Positions 17,829 to 26,829 of a DNA stretch of 64,000 nt are shown here, piece by piece. A program made the translations under genes and the position numbers. Where the stretch lies: contig JAQSYI010000033.1 in assembly GCA_029256185.1 (NCBI GenBank), positions 18,229 through 82,228 on the forward strand. The letters run 5' to 3'. The notes beneath the pieces are model-generated. The model was given only the letters and a program-made list of their open reading frames with translations, ran no database searches and was not told the DNA's origin. This DNA is from Paenibacillaceae bacterium (GTDB lineage: Bacteria > Bacillota > Bacilli > Paenibacillales > NBRC-103111). The first letter of the stretch is position 1, and each line of letters opens with the position of its first letter.

Positions 17829-20800
17829 ACAGGATAACCGCATACCCCCGCAGCTTGGCATTCAGCGCTTGAATCTCCGGCGCTTCGGGTGTACCGTCCG
17901 TCTTCCACAGCTGCAGCGATACCGTTCCGTCCGGTTGATCGAGCCCTTCAGCCCCGGTAAACATGCAGCGTACCGTATAAGACGTGCCGTTGTACTCCCC
18001 AGTCCCCTGCACGGCCGCCTGGCCGTCTGCCCAAATGAACCAGTCCATCCGGCGGACGGTAAGGTACAAGCCTTGCGGTTCCACAAAGATTCTGAGCGTA
18101 CCGGTCGGCGTTCCCGTCTGGTCATAGGCGAACCATCCGGTCAGGAAGATCTCCGGGGCTTCTCCTTCCGCCACCTCAAGGAAACCGGCAACGGCGGCCG
18201 ACCCTGAAGCGGAGTTGTACACCGCCACATCGGCAACGGCTTCACCGGCGTTATAGGAGGCGTTGTTCTCCAATTGGACCGTCACCCGGTACAATCCGGC
18301 GGGAAGCTGGAGCGGCAAGCCGGCTATGCCCGCGGAGTCCGTGATCACAGCCTGCTGGAGCGCTTCCTGCTGAACCGGCACGGCAGAACCGTCCGGCTGC
18401 AGGCGGTCCAAGCGGAAGCGGAGCGGCAAACCTGCCAATGTCCCGCCCGCGCCGGGCTGCTGCGCAATGATCTGTGCGGCGAGCCAGGTGTCCGCTGTGC
18501 TCTGCAGATCCGCCTCCATGCTGCCGGTATACACGAGCTCCGCCTGCTGCTTCACGGCCACGGCAGGGAACTCCAGCAGCAGCGGCGCGTACGGCGCAAG
18601 CGTCAAGCTGTCGGCCGCTATGCTGCCGCTTGAGATCAGCTCCCGGATAGGCGTTACCGCTTCCCCATTCCGTTTGAGCACAACCTGCTTAGGCTCCCAG
18701 GTATAATTTGCCACGTTCACCAGCAGCTTGCCGCCGTAAGCCGCCGTTCTCCATTCCACGCCTTCCACCCTATTGCCTGTGGCGGCATCCACCAGCTCCA
18801 GCTCCGCCAAACCCAGCTCCTGCAGCACAGGTGCCAGCAGATCCCGCAATGCGTTCTCTGCGGGGGCAGCCATGGCCTCGGCAGTCCCGGTGATGGGGAT
18901 GATGACGGCATGGTCTGCGATATACGCCCGGTCTTCCGGCGCGATCACACGGTTGTAGGCATCCCGTGCCAATGAATCCGCACCCAGGAGAACCACCCTG
19001 CCGCCTTGTTCCATGAACGTTTGGACAGCGGGCAGAATATCCGGCGCCACATTCTCCGCATCCGGGATAACCAGCAGCTTATAGGCGCCAAGGTTGCCTT
19101 GGACGACCTGGCTTTCGCTGATGAAGCCGGCCTTCTGTCCATAATGGCTCAATGCCTGGTAGGCCCGGTCCACCGCATCCAGATGGGCGGGTCTGTACAG
19201 GGCGGAGGTTCTGGAGTACAAGATGGCGGTATCCACCGGCGCATCCTGGAACGCCTTCACTTCCTGCCCCAGCCGGTTCAGGTCCAGATTCGTCCGGCCG
19301 ACCGCCGATACCACATCCGGCCGGTGCAGAACGCTGCCCTCGAAGTCGCTTGCCGCATCATACGTTCTCTCCCAGACCCAGATGGTTGAAGCGCTTCGTC
19401 CATGAATGGCGCCCTGCCACAAATCCGTGCGCATATGCGCTGCCTGCTCGGGCGAGTACAAGCTGTCGCGGTCCACGATGATATGATCCTCGGAGTTGAA
19501 CACCGGCGCTTCCCGGTAGGAGCCGAGCAGATCGTATATCTTCAATTTCTCCGTAATCGTATTCGTCGTATCGGAGAGGAAGTTCCAGGAATCCAGCCCG
19601 TTCAGCTGCGTGAACCCGGCGAATTGCTCCGGATCCACGCCCCAGGCCAGAACCGATTTCTGCGACTTCATCAGCATCCCGCCCATGAACTTGGCACTGA
19701 GCGGAATGTCCGGCGCCATTCCGTGGATCAGCTCCGCCATCCATTCATGCCATCCGGAGAACAGATCGTCATTAAAGTGCATCCAGTCATAGAACAAGGG
19801 GGTTCCTTCCACCCGCTCCGGCAGGGGGACCTGCTCGAACGAGGTGTATGCGGTTCCGTACGCTCCATTCAACTGGCCCACGTCATGATGGACCTCCGCA
19901 AGATACTGCCTCCACAGCGGCAAGAAGGCCGGATCCTTGTACGTCGTATAGACCGGTTCATTCGACAGCACGATATCGTGCAGGGACCGGTAATCCTTCA
20001 CCAGCGGGATCACTGTCCGCAGGTAATCCTCGAGAACTTCCTTCACCCTAACGTTCGTAATGTTGACGGGGAGCGCGCTGTTAGCGCCTGACCGCATCTC
20101 CGGATACTTTTCCAACAGGAAAGCGGGGAAGTAATGGGGCGACAGCAGCAGGCTGACCTGCTGGTTGTGGTCCTCCGCTTGTTCAAGCACCTTCTGGATG
20201 TCGTTGCGGACCGTGCCTGCGGAGATGAGGTAATCCGGCTTAACCGTGCTGTCGTCCTCGAACCCCGGATAAGCCAGCAGGTTGGTTCCGTTGGCGCCTT
20301 CCGTCACGCGAAACGCATCCAGCAGGAGGGAGTCCGTCACATTCTCCGTCAATATGCGGAAGTCCATGGACGTCTCCGTGCTGCGGGTCTTGTAGGTCCC
20401 TGTGATCTGCTGCCAACCGTAAGTGCCGTTAGGAATGGCCGTGCGGGCATCGTATGTGCCGAACCAAGCGTTCTGGACATTCACGCCCTTGACCCAGCCG
20501 CTGAATGTATAGGTCGTGTCCGGCTTGACGGGGATGGTCTGCCACAACGTACCAAAGGTATTGGGCGCCTTCGGCGACCGGTTGCCCACCTGCACCGCCT
20601 TGTTCCCCTCCTGCACCCCGGCCGTATCGTACCGGTAGGTCACATCAGCATTGCCGCTGTTCCATCTGGACCATCCCGCAATCGAATCCGGCGTCAGAAT
20701 GACCCGGTTGGGCCCCGTTTCAATCTGCACGATATTCGTGCCGAACTTGGAGAAGTGCGGGATGTCCGAGCGGACCTGGGCGAATGCTCCGTAGCCGGTG

Positions 20801-22998
20801 AAGAATACCGGCCGGTTCTCCGTCTCTCCCGTCACCGGATCCAACATATCGGCTCTGAACGAGTAACCGTCCGTGTCCACAGGTCCGGTCACGAAAACCG
20901 GAGCGGCCAGGGGATTTCCCGTGCCTGCCAAGTAGGCATTCAGCCGTTCTTCCGTATGCCCGGCCATGGCCTCCAACTGGTCCGCCACATATTGGGCCCG
21001 GTCCAGTCTGCCGTTCGCCACATCCGCCTTGCCATAGCCGATGAACCGTTCGATCACGGTCACATCCACCGTTTCATAGCTTACCGGGATGTCCTGCGCT
21101 TGCGCTGTTGCAAGCAGCGCCTTCAATGCAGGCAATCCGGCGGCCACCTGGTCGAGCCTCTGGATCAGGTCCGCGCTGCCGGGCAGGATGGTCAGCTTCC
21201 ACTCCGCACTGCGGGCTTCCGACGTCTCCTGATCCGTCATGACCGCCGTCACGGTCTGCACGCCCAGATCAGTGAACGCATGGACGAACTGCTTCCGCCA
21301 TACCGAATGGGCCGGGACGGTGACCAGTTGGTCCGTGATCCCGATCTGTGGTATCTGAAGGCGGTATTGCCGGGCCGTATCGCCATGATTGGCCGCATAC
21401 AAAGAGAATGCCGCCGGCCGGTTCCGCTCTGCGGTGATTCTGTCCTCGCCCGGGCTTCCGTAATCCCGGTCCATCCAGACTCCCCAGCTGCGGTCCTGCG
21501 GCATGAAGTTCAAGCTGGCGAAGGGCTTGCTGTCCTTCGATTTGCCGATGCCGGGGGTCCACTCCACATATCCCTTCCGCCCGGAGCCGTCATTGTCATT
21601 GAATACGAGATTGAACGGCATGCTCTTGCCCGGCGTATACGAATGGAGCGCTCCCCACGGAATCGCAGCCTCGTAGACGGTCACGTTCTCCGTCCGGCTA
21701 GTCTTCAGCGTAACGGCTTCCTTGGGAAGCGTGGCATCCCCCTTATTCCATACCCATACCTGGGACTGGCCGTCCACATGGGCAAAGCCGTACTCCGGTC
21801 CGTACACCCCGTCGGTGCCGGAAGCGAACTGAACGCCGTCCCCCGACCACATGGCATCGCCCCCCACTGCCTGATGGATATTGTCTGTAACCTGGAAGGC
21901 AACATACAGCTGTTCGCTGTCGTGGGCAAAATAGGCTCTGCCGGACAGATCGCTCTCCCCGCCCCAACCGGGCATCTGAACCTGCACGGCAGGATCCCCG
22001 GGAAGATCTGCGTAGGCATATCCGGCCCAATCATTCAGTTGCCCGTCCACGGTAATCGAATCCGCATAGAAGACCGGCACGAACTTCCCCGCTCCCAAGC
22101 TTCCATAGAACAAATCCTGCCCGGTCACCGTCTCTCCGTCCGCTCCGCCTCTGATCCCGTATGCGAACGAGGATACGGGACTGTCGTCATATCCGGCCTT
22201 GACCGCGTACGCTTTCAGCGTAAGCGGACGGTCCACCGCAATCGGCTGCCCGTACTGCAGCCTCGTCGCCGATGTTGCCGGATCGCTGTTATCCGTCGTA
22301 TAATAGACGGCCGCTCCCACGGTCTGTACCGCCAGAGCGACCCGTGTTCCCAGGTCCACCTGGCCCGCTGGCGGATCGGAGACAACGGGGGCCAGCACCG
22401 GCAGTGTCTCGAAGCCGGAGTTCTGAAGCAGATTGACAGTGCCGCCCGCCTCCGTCATGGAGACATCGTCCATCCAGAAGGCCGTGGTCACGTCCTCCGA
22501 CACCACTGTGAATGGAAACGAAGACATATTCGCACCGGTCGTTATGGTAAATTCAATCTGCGTCCAGTCATAGGTTCCGGCCGGCATGGCCTTCCGCAGC
22601 GTCCACGCGGGATCGCGCATGGCATTGATCCGTGCGGCATCGATGCCTTTCACCCGCATGCTGACCTGATAGGTGGTATTGGGCTTGACCGCCACATGCT
22701 GCATGACGGCTATGAATACGTTCGGCGCCTTGGGCGTGGCGTTCGTCAGCTTAAGGGAGGACGTGCCTGAATAGCTGACGGCCTTGTCGATATAGACATC
22801 CCCGGTCACCGTACCGGAATAATGGCTGCCGGTCCATGCGGGAATATTGGTGATGGCGGCGGTAGCCGCATAAACCCTGTTCCAGACAAACCCGTTCCCC
22901 AGCAGAAGGGAGAGCACCAGCACCGTCACCCATACCCGGTAAGCTCCCCTTCCTTTGGCCATCAAAAAACAGAACCCCCTCAAGCGTGGATTTGCCAT
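17827..22998 (-). CDS. Giant secreted GH42-like glycosidase with CBM and CBM9-like modules
   Basis: About 1723 residues from ATG 22998; GGGGTG lies eight bases upstream, while a TTG start at 23022 lacks a usable site. Signal peptide about 9-43. Modules: a CBM4/9-type sandwich (about 45-195), a chitobiase-type Ig domain (about 199-290, VYYTTDNSDPATSATRLQYG), a CBM9-like domain (about 306-495), a linker, then a GH42/clan-A catalytic region starting near 700 and interrupted by a second CBM (about 773-920). Candidate catalytic residues are Glu in SNEPVY (about 1013) and Glu in NSEDHI (about 1169). A flavodoxin-like trimerisation-type domain (AYKLLVIPDAENV) follows. By family it removes beta-galactosyl or similar residues outside the cell. 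It follows two permease genes by 46 bp. Confidence 0.85.
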   Translation of the reverse strand: MANPRLRGFCFLMAKGRGAYRVWVTVLVLSLLLGNGFVWNRVYAATAAITNIPAWTGSHYSGTVTGDVYIDKAVSYSGTSSLKLTNATPKAPNVFIAVMQHVAVKPNTTYQVSMRVKGIDAARINAMRDPAWTLRKAMPAGTYDWTQIEFTITTGANMSSFPFTVVSEDVTTAFWMDDVSMTEAGGTVNLLQNSGFETLPVLAPVVSDPPAGQVDLGTRVALAVQTVGAAVYYTTDNSDPATSATRLQYGQPIAVDRPLTLKAYAVKAGYDDSPVSSFAYGIRGGADGETVTGQDLFYGSLGAGKFVPVFYADSITVDGQLNDWAGYAYADLPGDPAVQVQMPGWGGESDLSGRAYFAHDSEQLYVAFQVTDNIHQAVGGDAMWSGDGVQFASGTDGVYGPEYGFAHVDGQSQVWVWNKGDATLPKEAVTLKTSRTENVTVYEAAIPWGALHSYTPGKSMPFNLVFNDNDGSGRKGYVEWTPGIGKSKDSKPFASLNFMPQDRSWGVWMDRDYGSPGEDRITAERNRPAAFSLYAANHGDTARQYRLQIPQIGITDQLVTVPAHSVWRKQFVHAFTDLGVQTVTAVMTDQETSEARSAEWKLTILPGSADLIQRLDQVAAGLPALKALLATAQAQDIPVSYETVDVTVIERFIGYGKADVANGRLDRAQYVADQLEAMAGHTEERLNAYLAGTGNPLAAPVFVTGPVDTDGYSFRADMLDPVTGETENRPVFFTGYGAFAQVRSDIPHFSKFGTNIVQIETGPNRVILTPDSIAGWSRWNSGNADVTYRYDTAGVQEGNKAVQVGNRSPKAPNTFGTLWQTIPVKPDTTYTFSGWVKGVNVQNAWFGTYDARTAIPNGTYGWQQITGTYKTRSTETSMDFRILTENVTDSLLLDAFRVTEGANGTNLLAYPGFEDDSTVKPDYLISAGTVRNDIQKVLEQAEDHNQQVSLLLSPHYFPAFLLEKYPEMRSGANSALPVNITNVRVKEVLEDYLRTVIPLVKDYRSLHDIVLSNEPVYTTYKDPAFLPLWRQYLAEVHHDVGQLNGAYGTAYTSFEQVPLPERVEGTPLFYDWMHFNDDLFSGWHEWMAELIHGMAPDIPLSAKFMGGMLMKSQKSVLAWGVDPEQFAGFTQLNGLDSWNFLSDTTNTITEKLKIYDLLGSYREAPVFNSEDHIIVDRDSLYSPEQAAHMRTDLWQGAIHGRSASTIWVWERTYDAASDFEGSVLHRPDVVSAVGRTNLDLNRLGQEVKAFQDAPVDTAILYSRTSALYRPAHLDAVDRAYQALSHYGQKAGFISESQVVQGNLGAYKLLVIPDAENVAPDILPAVQTFMEQGGRVVLLGADSLARDAYNRVIAPEDRAYIADHAVIIPITGTAEAMAAPAENALRDLLAPVLQELGLAELELVDAATGNRVEGVEWRTAAYGGKLLVNVANYTWEPKQVVLKRNGEAVTPIRELISSGSIAADSLTLAPYAPLLLEFPAVAVKQQAELVYTGSMEADLQSTADTWLAAQIIAQQPGAGGTLAGLPLRFRLDRLQPDGSAVPVQQEALQQAVITDSAGIAGLPLQLPAGLYRVTVQLENNASYNAGEAVADVAVYNSASGSAAVAGFLEVAEGEAPEIFLTGWFAYDQTGTPTGTLRIFVEPQGLYLTVRRMDWFIWADGQAAVQGTGEYNGTSYTVRCMFTGAEGLDQPDGTVSLQLWKTDGTPEAPEIQALNAKLRGYAVIL

Positions 22999-23044
22999 TT
23001 GGACAACACCCCGTTTTCTCAAATTTGTGATTATTCTTCCTTCA

Positions 23045-24367
23045 TCATCCTTTTACGCCGCTCCAGCTGATCCCTTTCTCAATAAGGCGCTGGCAGGAGG
23101 CAAAAACCAGGAGGAGCGGAAGCGTGGCGATCAAGAGCATAGCCATGGTCAGATTGGTATCGGAGACATCGCTGTTGGTTCTGCTGCTCATATAGACCGA
23201 GAAGGTCCACAGATGATCGTCCCGGAGTACGATGAGCGGCCACAGGAATTCGTTCCACACCGGCATGAAGGTCATGACAGCCACCACCGTAAAGACGGGA
23301 ACCGACATGGGCACGACGATCCGGTAGAAGATCTTCCATTCGTTGGCCCCGTCGATGCGGGCCGCCTGCAGCAGTTCGTCCGGCAGCTGCCCGAAGAAGC
23401 CCTTGAAGATGAAGATCACCAAGCCCCATGAGGTATGGGGCAGGATGACCCCCCACAGGTTGTTCGTCAGGTTCAGCTTCTCAATCACCAGGTACAGCGG
23501 GACGATGACGGCGATTTCCGGAATAAACAGGGTGGCCACGAAAAACAGGGTAAACCGCGCCGACCACTTGCCCGTCATCATCTTGGTGATGGCATAGGCA
23601 GTAAGCCCGCCGAATACAAGCTGTGTTACGATGGTCATCCCCGTGACGAACGCACTGTTGTACAGATAAGTCCAGATGGAGATGCTGTCCGAGAAGAACG
23701 AAGTGCCCTTGATGACGGCCAGGTAGTTATCGAAGACCCGCCACCAGTTGCCGGATTGGCTTGCCGCCGTCACCTTGCCTGTCATAAAGTCCGACTGCTC
23801 CAGGAAAGAGACGATGCTCCCCGCCAGCCCGTCTGCTTCCGGTGCTGTGCGTCCCTCCTGCACCGGCCGTTCCGTCTCACCGCCGTACCATTCGAAGTGG
23901 GAGAATCCCCCCGCCTTAATGAGCGGATACTTGGTCTTCATGATCTGATCCGTGAACAGCTGGGTAGGCACCACTTGATTTTTGCCGGCGTTGAATTCAT
24001 ACGACTTCATCTCCGCCCGGTACAGCGCCTTCCCGCCGGCCACGCCGGTGACGGTCATCTCACCGATGGGCTGGTTCTGATGCTTTTTCCAAGAAAACCA
24101 CATGGCTTTCAGCGCATCCTGCTCCATGGCTTCCCGGCCGGTGTCCCCGGCTTGGGAGTAATCCAGCGTCAGGACGATGGATTGGGGCTTGGCCGGAATC
24201 CAGTCGGGCGGCATCTTGAAGAGCGACAACGCATCCTTCAGCGAGGAACTGAACGCCCAGGCCAGGGGCACCAGCGACAGCAGGATGAAGAGAATGGTCA
24301 CCGAATAAGTAACGAGGGTGAAGCCGGTCTGTCCTTGCTCGCGGATCCGGTTTCCTTTGGATTTCAT
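23045..24367 (-). CDS. Carbohydrate ABC permease (MalG-like) with a large extracytoplasmic insertion
   Basis: 440 residues, against about 275-300 usual for this family. TM1 lies at about residues 17-40. The conserved MalG-type core (NSAFVTGMTIVTQLVFGGLTAYA, then the EAA loop ELLQAARIDGANEWKIFYRI, then FTVVAVMTFMPVWNEFLWPL) begins only near residue 225. In between, about 55-215 form a hydrophilic stretch rich in charged and aromatic residues (AEMKSYEFNAGKNQVVPTQL) that should face outside between TM1 and TM2. Such periplasm-side insertions are known in MalF, the partner subunit, but here the MalG-like subunit carries it. It forms the import channel with the upstream permease. Its start lies 12 bp after that gene. 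Confidence 0.9.
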   Translation of the reverse strand: MKSKGNRIREQGQTGFTLVTYSVTILFILLSLVPLAWAFSSSLKDALSLFKMPPDWIPAKPQSIVLTLDYSQAGDTGREAMEQDALKAMWFSWKKHQNQPIGEMTVTGVAGGKALYRAEMKSYEFNAGKNQVVPTQLFTDQIMKTKYPLIKAGGFSHFEWYGGETERPVQEGRTAPEADGLAGSIVSFLEQSDFMTGKVTAASQSGNWWRVFDNYLAVIKGTSFFSDSISIWTYLYNSAFVTGMTIVTQLVFGGLTAYAITKMMTGKWSARFTLFFVATLFIPEIAVIVPLYLVIEKLNLTNNLWGVILPHTSWGLVIFIFKGFFGQLPDELLQAARIDGANEWKIFYRIVVPMSVPVFTVVAVMTFMPVWNEFLWPLIVLRDDHLWTFSVYMSSRTNSDVSDTNLTMAMLLIATLPLLLVFASCQRLIEKGISWSGVKG

Positions 24368-24379
24368 GGTTTCTTCACC

Positions 24380-25288
24380 TCACTTCTCCCGGGAGGCCCG
24401 GATTTGGATGTAGGAAAACAAGGATACGAGCAGGAAGACAATCATCGAGATAGCGCTGGCCGGCCCGTACCGGTTCTGCTGGAAGGCCGTCTCGAAGACG
24501 AGCATGGTCATCACCTTGGAGCTGTTGGCGGGTCCGCCGCCGGTCATGACGTAGATGTGGTCGAACGCCAGGAAAGCGCTGGTCAGGAAACCGATAAAGT
24601 TGATGCCGATCACGAACTTCAGGCTCGGCAGCAATATGGCTGTCATGCGCCGCCATGGTCCGGCGCCGTCCAGCTTGGCCGATTCCAGCATCTCCGCAGG
24701 GATGCTCTGCAGCGCCGAGTAGTACATCAGGACGCTGAGCCCGCCCCCGAGGACACCGGGAAGCACCAAGGCGAATTTCACCATCGCCGGGTCGTTCAGC
24801 CACATGAGCGGTGGCAGGCCAATGGATGCCAGCAGTTCGTTTAACAGTCCGAAGTCGGGATTGTACAGCCATTTCCACAAGACCAATGAAGCGATGGACG
24901 GTACGGCCGAGGGGACCAGATACAAGAACCGGAAGAAGATGTTGCCTCTCCTGATCCCGGTCAGGAACAGCGCTTGCAGCAAGGGAACCCAGAAGGTCAT
25001 GAGAAGCGACAGCAGCGCCAGGACAAACGTATTGTAGACGGCGGTCCGGAAATAGGTGGACTTGAGCAGCAGCGAATAATTGTACAGGCCCACATACCGC
25101 CCTGGAGGCGACATCTGGTCGAAGTCGAAGAAGCTCATGAAGGCCGCATAGACCAGCGGCACATACTTAAACAGCAGGAACGAAAGCATGGACGGCAATA
25201 TAAACAGAATGGTCATCCAAGGCAGCTTCAGCCCTGCCGCCTTGCGGACCTTCACCTTGGGGATGGTGATATCCGTCTGCACTCCCAT
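24380..25288 (-). CDS. Carbohydrate ABC permease (MalF/UgpA-like)
   Basis: 302 residues from ATG 25288; AGGTGG lies eight bases upstream, favouring this over an in-frame GTG at 25300. Six membrane helices are expected, starting at LPWMTILFILPSMLSFLLF. The EAA loop is present (EMLESAKLDGAGPWRRMTAI), which docks on the ATPase subunit. No ATPase gene is in the cluster, as is usual for Firmicute sugar importers that share an MsmX-type ATPase encoded elsewhere. It pairs with the next permease and the lipoprotein upstream. Confidence 0.93.
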   Translation of the reverse strand: MGVQTDITIPKVKVRKAAGLKLPWMTILFILPSMLSFLLFKYVPLVYAAFMSFFDFDQMSPPGRYVGLYNYSLLLKSTYFRTAVYNTFVLALLSLLMTFWVPLLQALFLTGIRRGNIFFRFLYLVPSAVPSIASLVLWKWLYNPDFGLLNELLASIGLPPLMWLNDPAMVKFALVLPGVLGGGLSVLMYYSALQSIPAEMLESAKLDGAGPWRRMTAILLPSLKFVIGINFIGFLTSAFLAFDHIYVMTGGGPANSSKVMTMLVFETAFQQNRYGPASAISMIVFLLVSLFSYIQIRASREK

Positions 25289-25320
25289 TCCACATCCCAC
25301 CTTTCCGATCGGTTCATAGA

Positions 25321-25351
25321 GAAATCCCCGGGCAGCGAGCCCGAGGATTTC
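25321..25351 (-). promoter_or_regulatory. Hairpin between solute-binding-protein and permease genes
   Basis: GAAATCC-C-CGGGC pairs with GCCCG-A-GGATTTC around loop AGCGA: twelve base pairs with one mismatch. Its place between the binding-protein stop and the permease start fits a known pattern in which such stems stabilise the upstream mRNA, giving more binding protein than permease. Confidence 0.55.
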
Positions 25352-25365
25352 GCATGTCCGTTTTA

Positions 25366-26787
25366 TTATTTTTTGATTTCCGCATTGTACGGATCAACGA
25401 TCTCGCGCTGCGCCGTCTCCTGCGCCGCTTTCAGCTCCGCCGCGATATCCGCGTTTTCGCTCAGCAGCACCTTCTGGATCGCCTTCACAATATACGGGGA
25501 CAGCCGTTCCTTCAGCGCATATTCCAGGTGGACCGACTGGGCCGCCTTCTGGACGCCGCTGATCAGATCAGCCGGAACGTTCTTGGCTCCCTGCAACGGG
25601 TTGACGTCACTGCGGACGGAGAGCAGATTGGGCATGATGCCGTTGTCGTACAAGTACTTGATGTCGCTGTCCTGCACTTCCTTGGAGGTCAGATAGGTGA
25701 TATAGAGCCATGCCGCATCCTGCTTCTCCTTGGACGATTTCGGGTTCAGAATCCAGTACTCCCCTCCCACCTGTGAAGGCGCTTTCCCGGAAGGGCCGAC
25801 CGGCAGCGGTGCAAAGCCCACATCATTCAGATCCACGCCGTTCTTGGCGAAGCCGCCGAAGGAATCCGACGCGCCCAGCATCATCGCCGCCCGGCCTTGG
25901 AAGAAGTCCTTGTTGTTGTCGTCGATGTTCTGGACTACATTGCTCTGAACCACCTTATGCTTCCACTTCAAGTCCCGCCAGTACTGCAGCGCCTTCACCA
26001 CAGGCTCGCTGGTGAACTCCAGCTTGATGGTGCCGTCCGCATTCTTGGTCGTCAAGTCGCCGCCCGCCTGCCAGACGTAATATTCGAAGTGCCAGTCCGC
26101 CCACTCCATGCCGAGCAGTGCAAAGCCGTACTGCTTCTTGGCCGGGTCCGTCAGCTTCTTGCCGTAATCGGCGAATTCATCCCAATTAGCCGGCGGTTTG
26201 CTGGGATCAAGCCCCGCACCTTGGTACAGCTTCTTGTTGTAGATCAGACCGACCGTGTACATCTTGTACGGCAGGCCGTAGACCTTCCCGTCCTTGGTGG
26301 CTTGCTCCAGGGAGGAGGGGATATACTTGCCCTTGTCCGCAAAATCATTCCAATATTTCGTCAGATCCAACGCGTACCCCGCTTTGATCCAGTCCTGAAT
26401 GATCGGGAAGTGGGCATATTGGTAGGCATCCGGACCGGTGCCCCCCGCCATGGCCGTCATGAACACTTGACGGTCACTGGTTCCCGTAGGGGGTGTTTCG
26501 TGCTTCACCGTGATATGCGGATATTTCGCCGAAAAGCCGGCCCATATTTCTTCAATATGCGCTTTCCGCGGCTCGTCCGGCTTCGGTTTGTCCCATACAG
26601 TAATCTCCACGTTCGCCGGCTTGACTGAGGCTGCCGTGCTGGCCGCCGGCTGGGTGGCTCCCCCCGGCGTGGCCTTGGCTGCGTCTGTGCTTCCGGCATT
26701 GCTGCTGCCGCCGTTGCCGGAGCAAGCCGCCAACAGAAGCATCGCCATCGCCCCCGGAATGAAGCCTTTTCGCTTAAGGATGTTCAT
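25366..26787 (-). CDS. Sugar-binding lipoprotein of the ABC importer
   Basis: 473 residues with lipoprotein signal: basic start, hydrophobic run and lipobox LLAAC with Cys at about residue 22, then an Ala/Gly/Ser-rich linker. The family-1 solute-binding fold is clear from VEITVWDKPKPDEPRKAHIE at the front, the hinge motif GLPYKMYTVGLIYNKKLY, and GRAAMMLGASDSFGGF with VGGEYWILNPKSSKEKQDAA. By family it binds oligosaccharides at the membrane surface and delivers them to the two permeases downstream. GGGAGG precedes the ATG by seven bases. The ligand is not determined; the neighbouring enzymes suggest a galactose- or uronate-containing plant glycan. Confidence 0.94.
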   Translation of the reverse strand: MNILKRKGFIPGAMAMLLLAACSGNGGSSNAGSTDAAKATPGGATQPAASTAASVKPANVEITVWDKPKPDEPRKAHIEEIWAGFSAKYPHITVKHETPPTGTSDRQVFMTAMAGGTGPDAYQYAHFPIIQDWIKAGYALDLTKYWNDFADKGKYIPSSLEQATKDGKVYGLPYKMYTVGLIYNKKLYQGAGLDPSKPPANWDEFADYGKKLTDPAKKQYGFALLGMEWADWHFEYYVWQAGGDLTTKNADGTIKLEFTSEPVVKALQYWRDLKWKHKVVQSNVVQNIDDNNKDFFQGRAAMMLGASDSFGGFAKNGVDLNDVGFAPLPVGPSGKAPSQVGGEYWILNPKSSKEKQDAAWLYITYLTSKEVQDSDIKYLYDNGIMPNLLSVRSDVNPLQGAKNVPADLISGVQKAAQSVHLEYALKERLSPYIVKAIQKVLLSENADIAAELKAAQETAQREIVDPYNAEIKK

Positions 26788-26829
26788 TTAAATCCTCCCT
26801 TTTGTTTTGGTTTGTTTTTGGATGCATCT

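Noticed and set aside
20134..22770. Plus-strand open frame of 878 codons
   Set aside because: It is antisense to the GH42-like gene, has no ribosome site and codes for an Arg/His/Gly-rich string without recognisable domains; GC-rich codon use of the real gene explains it.
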